Source: Paracoccaceae bacterium (lineage in GTDB: Bacteria; Pseudomonadota; Alphaproteobacteria; Rhodobacterales; Rhodobacteraceae). Taken from it: DNA of 10,398 nucleotides. The stretch spans positions 1 to 10,398 of the forward strand of contig JAPOSK010000543.1 of assembly GCA_026709725.1 (NCBI GenBank). The letters are read 5' to 3'. Of this stretch, positions 1 through 6,681 are shown in pieces; positions within the stretch are counted from its first letter, which is position 1, and every line of letters starts with the position of its first letter. Made by a program: the position numbers and the translations under genes. The notes under the pieces are model-generated. The model ran no database searches. It was not told the DNA's origin and saw nothing but the letters and a program-made list of their open reading frames with translations.

Positions 1-73
1 CGCCCTGCGTCACACGAAAGGCCATGGAGACATCCTCCGCGACGAGCAGCTGGAGAGCCGGCATCGTGTCCAT
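1..73 (-). CDS. Dpp/Opp-type ABC transporter ATP-binding subunit, N-terminal fragment
   Basis: Only the first 24 or so codons lie in the window. The ATG at 73-71 shares its A with the TGA stop of the upstream ATPase gene (TGATG junction), and a second in-frame ATG lies at 64-62. The visible peptide begins MDTMPALQLLVAEDVSMAFR, which has the usual opening of an OppF/DppF ATPase (a short strand leading into the first beta hairpin, before Walker A). Position agrees: in Dpp and Opp operons the F subunit follows the D subunit and forms the second half of the ATPase heterodimer. No Walker motif is visible because the gene runs off the window, so the family call rests mostly on gene order. Which of the two ATGs is used cannot be decided; neither has a strong Shine-Dalgarno, which suits translational coupling. 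Confidence 0.72.
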   Translation of the reverse strand, partial: MDTMPALQLLVAEDVSMAFRVTQG

Positions 74-1038
74 CAGGAGGCCAGCCCGGTCGGGAGCACA
101 CAGCGCCAGCGGTGATCATGCGTTGGTGCATGGAGGGGTATCTCCATCCGGCATGCATTGACAGCCTTCAGGCATCGGGTCCGAAATGTACATCCGACCG
201 GGTCCCCCAGGAGCGAGGGAACGATACCCCGAATCTGCCCAAGCTGACCGGACATCTCCGGTTGGGGCAAACAGGCCAGCAAACCATGGGTGTAGGGGTG
301 CCGCGGTGCTGTGAAGACACGTTCAGTCGTGCCTGTTTCAACCATCTCTCCCGCATACATGATCAGAACCCGATCGGCCATCTGGGCAACAACACCGAGA
401 TCATGTGTGATGATAATCACACCGGCATTTATATCCTCCTGAATATCCTTGATAAGGCGGAGGATCTGGGCCTGGACGGTGACGTCAAGAGCGGTGGTGG
501 GTTCATCGGCAATGATAAGCTTGGGTTCACACATCAGGGCCTGGGCAATGACAACACGCTGGCGGAGACCACCGGACAGTTGGTGTGGATACTGGCCAAG
601 GCGGCTCCTTGCCGCTGAGATGCCCACACGATTCAGCAACCATATCGCCCGCTCTTCGGCTTCAGACCGCCGCCCGCCCCGATGCCGCCGGTAGACTTCG
701 ACAAGCTGGTTGCCAATCGTGTATGTCGGATTCAGTGCTGTCATGGGATCCTGGAAGATCATGCCGATATCGTTCCCAAGCACAGTTCGCATGGCGGCCG
801 CCGAGAAGGTCGAGAGCTCCTTGCCATCGAACAGGATCTGCCTGGCTGTACGGATTGCCGATTTCGGCAGAAGATCAAGAATTCCCAGTGCTGTTATCGA
901 TTTGCCGCAACCACTTTCGCCAACGATTCCAAGCACCTCGCCCGACTTGAGCGAGAGGTCAAGTCCATGCACTGCGCGCAAAATGCCATTTTGTGTCCCG
1001 ATACGGATTGTCATGTCCCGGACATCAAGCAGGGTCAT
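73..1038 (-). CDS. dppD: Dpp/Opp-type ABC transporter ATP-binding protein (DppD-like)
   Basis: A 321-residue ATPase that powers import through the two permeases encoded just upstream. It has Walker A GESGCGKS (residues 40-47), Q-loop Gln96, signature LSGGL (154-158), Walker B LIIADEP (174-180) and H-loop His212, so it should hydrolyse ATP. After the nucleotide-binding domain comes the oligopeptide/dipeptide C-terminal extension with four cysteines (Cys283, Cys289, Cys296, Cys313) in the spacing usual for DppD/OppD; in the M. tuberculosis DppD this region is reported to hold an iron-sulfur cluster. The start is well supported: GGAGG lies 7 nt upstream, and the ATG overlaps the permease stop as ATGA (1035-1038). 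Length is normal for the family. The transported substrate cannot be read from this subunit, so the symbol is by family resemblance only. Confidence 0.93.
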   Translation of the reverse strand: MTLLDVRDMTIRIGTQNGILRAVHGLDLSLKSGEVLGIVGESGCGKSITALGILDLLPKSAIRTARQILFDGKELSTFSAAAMRTVLGNDIGMIFQDPMTALNPTYTIGNQLVEVYRRHRGGRRSEAEERAIWLLNRVGISAARSRLGQYPHQLSGGLRQRVVIAQALMCEPKLIIADEPTTALDVTVQAQILRLIKDIQEDINAGVIIITHDLGVVAQMADRVLIMYAGEMVETGTTERVFTAPRHPYTHGLLACLPQPEMSGQLGQIRGIVPSLLGDPVGCTFRTRCLKAVNACRMEIPLHAPTHDHRWRCVLPTGLAS

Positions 1039-1943
1039 GATCGTCCCTCCGGCGCAGAAATATCGCGCAAACCATCACCGAGCAGGTTGATCGACATGAC
1101 CAGAAGGAAAAGTGCTGCACCGGGGATCATGATGAGCCAGGGCTCAAAGAACAGGTAATCCTTGCCTTCGGCGATCATAAGTCCCCATGAGGGTCGCGGG
1201 GGCTGAACACCAAGACCGAGAAATGACAGTGCGGATTCAAGCAGGATCGCATGCGCCATTTCCAGCGTTGCAACCACAATCAGGGCATCCTTGATGTTTG
1301 GCAGCAGCTCAAAGAGAATAAGTCGCCAGGCAGGCATGCCAAGTGATCGGGCTGCCAGGAGAAAATCCGCATCGCGGATCTGGAGGGTCGAGGACCGGGC
1401 GACAATGGCAAAGCCATCCCAGAGCAAAAAACCGAGAATAACAATAACCAGCTGGAGCGACGAACCAAAAATCGCAGCCACCGCAAGCGCAATCAGGACA
1501 ATGGGCATTGAGAGTCGCGATGTGATGATGAATGTGATGACCAGGTCGACCCGGCCACCAAAATAGCCTGCAAGAACCCCAAGGAGCGTGCCGATCAGTC
1601 CGGAAATGATCATTGCCGAAATCCCGATAAGCAGGGACAGCTGGGCCCCATAGAGAAGGCGACTGAGATAGTCGCGACCAAGCTGATCAGTCCCCAGGAC
1701 ATGATTCCAGTCTCCGGTCCCGGCCCAAACGGGCGGCTGCAGCCGGGCGAGCAGGTTCTGCTCAATCGGGTTGTGGGGAGCCAGCAACGGTGCCGCCAGG
1801 GCAAGAAGAATAATCAGCCCCAGCCCGCAGGACCCAAAGAGAAAGCCGGAATGGTGTCGCGCGCGCCGCAGAACAATCGCCCGGGGCGAGGGCGCTTCGT
1901 GTTCGGGCAGATCCAGTTCAAATTCTGTCGACTGTACCGTCAT
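1035..1943 (-). CDS. dppC: Dpp/Opp-type ABC transporter permease (DppC-like)
   Basis: A 302-residue inner-membrane permease. It has a cytoplasmic N-terminus, a first membrane helix at about 36-56, and the periplasmic segment with LGTDQLGRD (83-91) that is diagnostic of DppC/OppC/GsiD-type subunits. A block of further helices and a cytoplasmic EAA loop follow, around residues 191-218 (DFLLAARSLGMPAWRLILFE), where the ATPase docks. LLESALSFLGLGVQPP (234-249) is another family hallmark. It pairs with the permease encoded just upstream to form the translocation pore. Its ATG follows the upstream stop with a single base between (TGAGATG), and its own stop overlaps the ATPase start, so the three genes should be translationally coupled. 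Nothing is truncated. The symbol reflects family position, not proven dipeptide specificity. Confidence 0.93.
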   Translation of the reverse strand: MTVQSTEFELDLPEHEAPSPRAIVLRRARHHSGFLFGSCGLGLIILLALAAPLLAPHNPIEQNLLARLQPPVWAGTGDWNHVLGTDQLGRDYLSRLLYGAQLSLLIGISAMIISGLIGTLLGVLAGYFGGRVDLVITFIITSRLSMPIVLIALAVAAIFGSSLQLVIVILGFLLWDGFAIVARSSTLQIRDADFLLAARSLGMPAWRLILFELLPNIKDALIVVATLEMAHAILLESALSFLGLGVQPPRPSWGLMIAEGKDYLFFEPWLIMIPGAALFLLVMSINLLGDGLRDISAPEGRS

Positions 1944-1944
1944 C

Positions 1945-2862
1945 TCAGGTCACCCGAATCCGGGGATCAAGCCAGGCATTGATGAGGTCGCCGGCCAGAT
2001 TTAACCCGACATAGATAAGAGAGAGAATCAGGATGATGGCCTGGACTGTCGGCAAATCGGCACGAGAGATGCTTTCCCATGCCAGTTGACCGATGCCATG
2101 CAGGGCGTAGATGCTTTCGATGATGACTGAACCTCCCAGCATGTAGCCAAACTGGACTGTTGAATGACTGACAACGGGGAGGACAGCATTGCGCATGGCA
2201 TGCTTGACCAGAACCTGCACAGGATGCAACCCCTTGGCGCGTGCTGTCCGGATATAGTCGGACCCCAGAACTTCAAGCATCCCCGACCGTGTGAGACGCA
2301 TGATGGCCGGTGTCGCATAGTAGCCGAGAACAATTGTCGGCATGATGAAATGCTGCCAGGTGCTGTTGCCGGACGGAGGCAGAAGTGGCCACCAGACGGC
2401 AAGTATCACGATGAGAACAAGGGCGAACCAGAAATTTGGCAGGGCCTGACCGAGAACTGAGAGGAAAAGCGCCAGGCGATCAATGATTGAATTGGGGTGG
2501 ACTGCGGCGAGAATCCCAAGCGGCATGGCCAGCAGAATTGCAAAGAGCAGTGACATCGCACCCAGCCGTAATGTGACCGGCAGGCGTTCGGCAATCAACT
2601 CGTGAACCGGGGTTGAAAAATATGTGCTGGTTCCGAAATTCCCCTGCAATGCACCCGCCAGCCACTCTCCGTACTGCACGATGAGCGGCCGATCAAAGCC
2701 GAACCGGATCCGGATGTATTCAATATCCGCTTCTGAAGCACCCTCGCCAGCGATAGCGATGGCCGGGTCACCGGCCGCCCGCAGCATCAGGAAACTGAGA
2801 AAGGAAACAAACAGTGCAACCAGTATTGCCAGTCCGATGCGCTTCAGGATGAAGATATGCAT
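1945..2862 (-). CDS. dppB: Dpp/Opp-type ABC transporter permease (DppB-like)
   Basis: A 305-residue permease. The N-terminal helix begins MHIFILKRIGLAILVALFVS, the standard opening of DppB/OppB/NikB subunits. The periplasmic segment around residues 41-60 (EADIEYIRIRFGFDRP) and the EAA loop at 201-230 (SDYIRTARAKGLHPVQVL) also match the family. About six membrane helices are visible. I start the gene at the ATG at 2862-2860. An in-frame TTG directly before it (2865-2863) could also serve, but ATG and the family N-terminus agree. No good Shine-Dalgarno precedes it. It sits 61 nt after the binding-protein gene, across a strong GC hairpin, so its output is probably lower than that of the binding protein. 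It ends one base before the next permease gene. Confidence 0.92.
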   Translation of the reverse strand: MHIFILKRIGLAILVALFVSFLSFLMLRAAGDPAIAIAGEGASEADIEYIRIRFGFDRPLIVQYGEWLAGALQGNFGTSTYFSTPVHELIAERLPVTLRLGAMSLLFAILLAMPLGILAAVHPNSIIDRLALFLSVLGQALPNFWFALVLIVILAVWWPLLPPSGNSTWQHFIMPTIVLGYYATPAIMRLTRSGMLEVLGSDYIRTARAKGLHPVQVLVKHAMRNAVLPVVSHSTVQFGYMLGGSVIIESIYALHGIGQLAWESISRADLPTVQAIILILSLIYVGLNLAGDLINAWLDPRIRVT

Positions 2863-2888
2863 CAATCAGCCATCGGAAAGCACGGGAA

Positions 2889-2912
2889 CGGGGCCCGGCA
2901 CGACGGGCCCCG
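2889..2912 (-). promoter_or_regulatory. GC-rich stem-loop between binding-protein and permease genes
   Basis: CGGGGCCC (2889-2896) and GGGCCCCG (2905-2912) are perfect reverse complements with an 8-nt loop. The stem begins 11 nt after the TAG stop of the binding-protein gene and no T-run follows it on the minus strand, so it is unlikely to be a full intrinsic terminator. Known stem-loops in this position in solute-transport operons protect the upstream mRNA from 3' exonucleases or cause partial termination, giving more binding protein than membrane subunits. That role here is inferred. Confidence 0.7.
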
Positions 2913-2923
2913 ACCGCGACCGG

Positions 2924-4435
2924 CTATTTCCAGCGCGTTGAATAAAATCGTGGCACCTCATCCGGATTGGGCACAAATTCAAGCTGGTCACTGAAGGCAT
3001 AATTCACATTATACGAGAACAGTGGTACCCAGTATGCATTGTCTGCGATTGCCTTGAGAGCCCGTGAGTAGGCTGCCAATCGCTCGTCCCGGTCAACTGA
3101 ATTGTCACCGATCGTCAGGTCAGCAATCAGCCCCTCATCACCAGCGTAGTCATCCTTTGTCGCCTTGAAGAAGTGGCTGGCAATCGCTGAGACATCGTGG
3201 AATGAATAACTGCCCCATGTCATGAAATTGAAATCAATTTCACCGGCATAGACCTGATCACGCAAAGCGGCGTATTTGAGATAGACAAGATTTGTCTTGA
3301 TCCCGACCGCATCAAGATAACCCATGATCGCTTCGGCGTAGGGCCGGTTGCGGTAGGCGTGGAAATCAATGGTGAAGCCATCGGGATATCCCGCCTCCGC
3401 CAACAGCTCCCGGGCTCTGTCCGGATCATAGTCATAGGTTGCAACATCCTGTTCGCACCCGAACTGTGCCGGATGACAGGCGGAATGGACAACCTCCGAG
3501 CTGCCGCCAACCAGTGCCGTCACAATCGCCTGACGGTCAATTGCATGGGCGATCGCCTGCCGAACACGAACATCGTTAACCGGCGAGCTGTTGCCGGTCC
3601 GGTTGCTGCTGTCAAAGCTCAGATAACCAATCCGCATCGTTTGTTCGTTCACCACGCTGATTCCGGGGCGACCGGCGAGAGCGGCAGCCTGATCAGCCGG
3701 CACCTTCCAGATCCAGTCGACAGTTCCTGCCAGCAGTTCAGCAATCTGGGTGTTGTTGTCAGGGACCGTGCGCTGCCGAATGACATCAATGGAGGGCTTG
3801 CCCTTTGGTGATCCAGCAAAGTAATTTTCATTGCGCTCAAAAGTGATGGACTCGCCCGGGGCAAAGGCCGTGACCTTGTAGGGTCCGGTTCCAACCGGGG
3901 CCTGACCCATTCCATCCGGCCCAACTTCTTCATAGTATTCATTGGGATAAATGAGAAGTGGTCCCGCAAGGAACTCAAGCGCAATCGGAGTGGGACGTTT
4001 CATGTGCAACCGAACAGAATACGGCCCGCGTTTTTCCGCCCGATCAATCCAGTTGACATTGCGCTGGGTCAGGACACCGTTCTCCGGATCGGCCATACGA
4101 TTGAGCGTGTACACAACATCGTCAGCATCAAAGGCCTCACCGTTGTGGAAGGTGACACCCTGACGCAACTCAAAGTCCATCGTTGTGCTGTCCACAAAAC
4201 TGTAGCTCTCAGCCAGCAACGGCTCGAACTCGAGTGTGTCAGGATTCTTGAAGAGCAGTGCGTCCCAGATCAGGCGCCCGACAATAATCCCTTCTCGCAG
4301 GACATTGTAATACCGATCCAGAGTCGCCAGTTCACCCGACCAGGCGATATTCAGTGAATTGTCATCCGGGCCAGCATGACCCGCAGTCCCTGTCAAGCCG
4401 ATAGCCATGACAAGGGATAGAGCAAGTGATCTCAT
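2924..4435 (-). CDS. ABC transporter periplasmic substrate-binding protein (SBP_bac_5 family)
   Basis: A 503-residue periplasmic receptor of the peptide/nickel/opine binding-protein family. A Sec signal peptide is visible: MRSL, a hydrophobic core to about residue 18, and likely cleavage after Ala21 (GHA|G). No lipobox cysteine is present, so the mature protein should be soluble. The family signature spans about residues 90-113 (LRQGVTFHNGEAFDADDVVY), and PVGTGPYKV at 180-188 is another conserved element. Length is usual. Specificity cannot be predicted: members bind peptides, glutathione, nickel complexes, opines or sugars, and the symbol is left blank for that reason. The start has AGGAG about 8 nt upstream (GAAAGGAGAAACCTCATG) and overlaps the regulator stop as ATGA (4432-4435), so it is co-translated with the IclR gene. 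Downstream is a stem-loop, then the permeases. Confidence 0.93.
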   Translation of the reverse strand: MRSLALSLVMAIGLTGTAGHAGPDDNSLNIAWSGELATLDRYYNVLREGIIVGRLIWDALLFKNPDTLEFEPLLAESYSFVDSTTMDFELRQGVTFHNGEAFDADDVVYTLNRMADPENGVLTQRNVNWIDRAEKRGPYSVRLHMKRPTPIALEFLAGPLLIYPNEYYEEVGPDGMGQAPVGTGPYKVTAFAPGESITFERNENYFAGSPKGKPSIDVIRQRTVPDNNTQIAELLAGTVDWIWKVPADQAAALAGRPGISVVNEQTMRIGYLSFDSSNRTGNSSPVNDVRVRQAIAHAIDRQAIVTALVGGSSEVVHSACHPAQFGCEQDVATYDYDPDRARELLAEAGYPDGFTIDFHAYRNRPYAEAIMGYLDAVGIKTNLVYLKYAALRDQVYAGEIDFNFMTWGSYSFHDVSAIASHFFKATKDDYAGDEGLIADLTIGDNSVDRDERLAAYSRALKAIADNAYWVPLFSYNVNYAFSDQLEFVPNPDEVPRFYSTRWK

Positions 4436-5259
4436 GAGGTTTCTCCTTTCATCTGTTGCTCAATTTCAAAAACCGTCCAGTCAATCTGGCCCAGTTCTGC
4501 ACGCAGCGCGTCTTCCAGAAACCGCTGGTGGGTCGCCGTCATGCGCCTGTCTGTTGAAGCAATGGAGACCGCACAAAGACCCGGATTGGTCTCCGGTCCG
4601 GCAGCCATCCCGACAGCCCGCACACCCGGCAGCACCTGACCTGTATTCAGAGACACACTGGCCAGACGCGTCATTGCGATTGCACGGTGCAGATCATCGG
4701 CATCCAGGTCGAAGTATTCCTGATACGTCTCCAGATTTCCCGCAACAATCCGGGAACAGAGCGGCTCCGGCTGCGCCGCCAGCAGTGCAAGACCACCAGC
4801 CCCTACCCCCAGGGGCCGCCGTGATCCTTCAAGCAGTGTCAGGGCATGGAGCGGCAGGGTGCCGTCAACGCGTCGCAAACAGAGCGAATCCCTGCCGGAC
4901 CTGATAAGCAGGAAAACGGTCTCACCCGTGAAGTCCCGGAGTTTCTGCAATGTGCTTTCCATGAACTGGGTGATGTAGAAGATCCGGGCCGCACTGCCCA
5001 TCTGGTAGATTTCCAGTCCGAGGTGATACTTCCTGGTGAAGTGATCGACTGTCAGCAGCCCTTCATCCACGAACGCGCTCAGCAGTCGATGTGTGGTCCC
5101 AAGCGTCAGGTCAATTTCCTCGGCCAGCCGCTTGGCTGTAATTCCATCCTCATTGTGACGCGCGACACCGCGCAGGATTGCAATCGCCCTGTAGACGCTT
5201 TGTGTTCCCGCAACATTCTGTTTTGAGACGCCGATGGGTCGCATCGAATCGTGCATCAT
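4432..5259 (-). CDS. IclR-family transcriptional regulator, first gene of the transporter operon
   Basis: A 275-residue regulator. The N-terminal winged helix-turn-helix covers about residues 18-80 (TQSVYRAIAILRG opening, recognition region around LGTTHRLLSAF, wing ending near RKYHLG). The C-terminal IclR effector domain runs from about 95 to 265, with the ligand-pocket segment GVGAGGLALLAAQPE at 151-165. The frame stays open up to 5460, but the long version would be coded across the promoter and operators. I therefore start at the ATG at 5259, after a weak GAGA; ATGs at 5268, 5256 and 5244 are alternatives. The predicted transcription start falls near 5268, so the mRNA would be nearly or fully leaderless. 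The stop overlaps the binding-protein start (ATGA). Tandem palindromes on its own promoter suggest autoregulation and co-control of the importer by an unknown effector. Confidence 0.9.
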   Translation of the reverse strand: MMHDSMRPIGVSKQNVAGTQSVYRAIAILRGVARHNEDGITAKRLAEEIDLTLGTTHRLLSAFVDEGLLTVDHFTRKYHLGLEIYQMGSAARIFYITQFMESTLQKLRDFTGETVFLLIRSGRDSLCLRRVDGTLPLHALTLLEGSRRPLGVGAGGLALLAAQPEPLCSRIVAGNLETYQEYFDLDADDLHRAIAMTRLASVSLNTGQVLPGVRAVGMAAGPETNPGLCAVSIASTDRRMTATHQRFLEDALRAELGQIDWTVFEIEQQMKGETS

Positions 5260-5262
5260 AAT

Positions 5263-5298
5263 TCTCATATTATGAAAATAACATTTCATATTATGAGA
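5263..5298. promoter_or_regulatory. Tandem palindromic operator, probable IclR-protein binding site
   Basis: TCATATTATGA occurs twice, at 5265-5275 and 5286-5296. Each copy is itself a palindrome around its central base, and their centres are 21 bp apart, two turns of the helix. Together with flanking bases they make a 36-bp inverted repeat: TCTCATATTATGAAA (5263-5277) against TTTCATATTATGAGA (5284-5298), with one mismatched pair. One half lies between the -35 and -10 boxes, the other covers the -10 edge and start site, a placement that would block polymerase. IclR proteins typically bind as paired dimers to such tandem palindromes. Assignment to this regulator is inferred from adjacency. Confidence 0.8.
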
Positions 5299-5303
5299 GT
5301 CAA
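5275..5303 (-). promoter_or_regulatory. Sigma70-type promoter for the IclR-transporter operon
   Basis: On the minus strand TTGACT (5303-5298, 5 of 6 consensus bases) is followed after exactly 17 bp by TATTTT (5280-5275, 4 of 6). The expected start site is near 5268, about 9 nt before the chosen ATG. The element is AT-rich in a GC-rich setting and is interleaved with the two operator palindromes. No other promoter is apparent before the importer genes, so this one probably serves the whole operon. Confidence 0.72.
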
Positions 5304-5674
5304 ATGCGGATTTGACCAGAAGCGGGATTGTCGCAGACGATGACCTCAATCCTGACCCGGAATGGTGCACGATGAATCCCGCCCCCGTATGGCTGCCGGG
5401 TATTCCGTGTGTGTCATCAGCATGCGCAGGAAAAGCCTTTGAAAAATTCAATAAAATCAATGGCTTAAAAGTGTCATCAGCATGCGCAGGAAAAGCCTCT
5501 GTTGCGATGATGCCTGATCTGAAAAGCGTTGTCCGTCATCTTCCCGCAGCCACTGCAGAGGCAACAGGCAGGAGACATCACTCCTGTCCGAGCAGACGTG
5601 TTTCGCGACAGTCCGGGGGATGCCCCGGGAAAACGGCGGTGACAGAAGTCCGTGCAGAAGGCGGAGATGAAGAA
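5304..5674. other. Intergenic region between cobD and the IclR operon; no gene recognised
   Basis: About 370 bp with no ORF that looks like a protein on either strand; the plus-strand frame open through here runs antisense into cobD and matches nothing I know. Contents: a hairpin GGCAGGAG/CTCCTGTC at about 5567-5588, a hairpin CCGGGG-GATG-CCCCGG at 5613-5628 located 47 nt past the cobD stop, and the 28-bp direct repeat pair at 5411-5498 with its AT-rich middle. In that middle AAGCC (5433-5437) can pair with GGCTT (5462-5466) around an inner TTGAA/TTCAA stem, followed on the minus strand by TTTT; this could act as a weak terminator for transcription leaving cobD. Confidence 0.6.
5411..5498. 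repeat. Exact 28-bp direct repeat, two copies, 32-bp spacing (CRISPR-like geometry)
   Basis: The same 28 bases, beginning GTGTCATCAGCATGC and ending GGAAAAGCCT, occur at 5411-5438 and 5471-5498 with no mismatch; the match ends sharply on both sides. The 32-bp interval (5439-5470) is very AT-rich, unlike the surroundings. A 28+32 period is the one used by type I-E and I-F CRISPR arrays, but the repeat lacks the strong central stem of those classes, no third copy is found 60 bp up or down, and no cas gene is in view. A simple 60-bp duplication or a paired protein-binding site would look the same. Confidence 0.9.
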
Positions 5675-6592
5675 TCAGAAGACCAGAGGCAGCAAACAGA
5701 CCAGGAGACAGAAGGCGGCAAAACTGCGCCAGCAGGCGTTGATGGCGGCATCAATGTCGGCAACGGTCAGGGTTTGGCGACCAGCACCGTTGGTGAAAGG
5801 ATCGTCGGTTGCTTCCCCACCGTAGGATCGGGGACCGGAGAGGGCGATGCCAAGGACGACAGCCATGGCGGATTCAGGCCATCCGGCATTGGGTGAACGA
5901 TGCTGACGGGCCTCGGTCAGCATGACCGCAAGAGCCGCGGGGGTTCCATGCGCCAGAGCGATCAGCAGGCCGGTCAGGCGTGCAGGGATCCAGTTGAGAA
6001 CATCATCAAGGCGTGCGGCGGCCCAACCAAACTGACTGTGGCGCGCGGTACGATGACCGATCATGCTGTCGGCAGTGTTCACAAACTTGTAAACAAGAAG
6101 ACCGGGCAGTCCCGCGATGAGATACCAGAAGGCGGGTGCGATCACTGCATCGGAAAAGTTCTCTGCCAGACTTTCAATGGTCGCCCGCACAACATCTGAT
6201 TCATCCATCTCACTGACATCCCTGCCGACAATTTCTGCAACCCCCTTCCGGCCCTGCTCAAGATTGACCCGCAAACCACAGGCCACGAGGAAGGCATGCT
6301 GCACCAGCCCTTTCTGGGCCAAAAGTACGGAAATGATCAGAACTTCCAGCAGTCCGAAATCCGGAATTGCACTCAGGATCAATCCGAACAAAATCAACAG
6401 GAGGGCGACAACGACGATGAGCAGCACACCATGCACCCGGGATCGGGCTCCATGATTGTAGACATCATCCGCCCAGTCGATCAGGCGACCGGCAAGAACC
6501 ACGGGATGGGGGAAGCGATCCCAGATGGATCGGGGGTCACCGAAAATGGCATCAAGGACTAGGGCAAAAAGAAGCAGACCGGCGGAACCCAT
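5675..6592 (-). CDS. cobD: Adenosylcobinamide-phosphate synthase (CobD/CbiB), cobalamin biosynthesis
   Basis: A 305-residue integral membrane enzyme that attaches the aminopropanol(-phosphate) arm to adenosylcobyric acid, late in vitamin B12 synthesis. Family marks are in order: LDAIFGDPRSIWDRFPHPV (13-31), SLAENFSDAVIAPAFWY (141-157), GLPGLLVYKFVNTADSMIGH (161-180), FGWAAARLDDVLNWIPAR (188-205) and LSGPRSYGG (251-259). Several hydrophobic stretches (about 55-78, 80-95, 150-170, 205-225, 288-305) fit a polytopic membrane protein. Length is close to the usual 310-320. The start at 6592 agrees with the family N-terminus, but no Shine-Dalgarno precedes it, and the frame is closed by a TGA 16 nt upstream that ends a possible leader ORF. 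No cobalamin riboswitch is recognisable before it. It is the only B12 gene in the window. Confidence 0.94.
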   Translation of the reverse strand: MGSAGLLLFALVLDAIFGDPRSIWDRFPHPVVLAGRLIDWADDVYNHGARSRVHGVLLIVVVALLLILFGLILSAIPDFGLLEVLIISVLLAQKGLVQHAFLVACGLRVNLEQGRKGVAEIVGRDVSEMDESDVVRATIESLAENFSDAVIAPAFWYLIAGLPGLLVYKFVNTADSMIGHRTARHSQFGWAAARLDDVLNWIPARLTGLLIALAHGTPAALAVMLTEARQHRSPNAGWPESAMAVVLGIALSGPRSYGGEATDDPFTNGAGRQTLTVADIDAAINACWRSFAAFCLLVCLLPLVF

Positions 6593-6607
6593 TTTACAGC
6601 CCGGGGT

Positions 6608-6673
6608 TCACCCGCAAGGCCCGGATGTGAAACGCTTGCGGAACTGCTCGGGGGAGGGCTGCATGCGGTCCAT
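6608..6673 (-). CDS. Possible 21-residue leader ORF upstream of cobD
   Basis: On the minus strand GGAGG (6683-6679) stands 5 nt before an ATG (6673-6671) that opens 21 codons, MDRMQPSPEQFRKRFTSGPC plus a final glycine, then TGA. It is in the same frame as cobD and stops 15 nt before the cobD ATG. The Shine-Dalgarno here is better than anything in front of cobD, so ribosomes that finish this ORF could re-initiate at cobD. The peptide has no recognisable domain and no run of regulatory codons. A chance ORF is a real alternative; the length alone is not significant. Confidence 0.35.
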   Translation of the reverse strand: MDRMQPSPEQFRKRFTSGPCG

Positions 6674-6681
6674 CCGGGCCT
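6612..6681 (-). promoter_or_regulatory. Overlapping inverted repeats in the cobD leader (pseudoknot-capable)
   Basis: AGGCCCGGATG (6681-6671, minus strand) pairs perfectly over 11 bp with CATCCGGGCCT (6627-6617). The first arm includes the end of the GGAGG and the exact ATG of the small ORF. A second perfect 7-bp pair, CCGCAAG (6641-6635) with CTTGCGG (6618-6612), has one arm inside the loop of the first stem and the other just beyond it, sharing two bases. The two stems can therefore compete or stack as an H-type pseudoknot about 20 nt before cobD. A regulatory role is inferred. Confidence 0.5.

Noticed and set aside
112..1158. Several plus-strand frames opposite the DppD-like ATPase.
   Set aside because: All are antisense shadows of a gene with complete ATPase motifs; none shows a domain.
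5260..5460. N-terminal extension of the IclR regulator by 67 residues (start at 5460).
   Set aside because: It would be coded across the promoter, both operator palindromes and one side of the direct repeat, and IclR proteins have no such extension.
5531..5562. Possible degenerate third copy of the 28-bp repeat (GTCATC then CGCAG at a 62-bp offset).
   Set aside because: Only about a third of the positions match, which is not beyond chance.
5520..5635. Cobalamin-riboswitch resemblance on the minus strand: GGGGCATCCCCCGGACTGT, and later GGGAAG.
   Set aside because: The conserved box AGCCAGGAGACCTGCC and the upstream GGTG element are missing, spacings are off, and it lies downstream of cobD while the next gene has its own promoter. 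At most a decayed relic.
5312..5896. Plus-strand open frame of 194 codons crossing the direct repeats and antisense to cobD.
   Set aside because: No recognisable domain; its second half is the reverse strand of a well-conserved cobD, and the repeated motif in the peptide simply reflects the 60-bp DNA repeat period.
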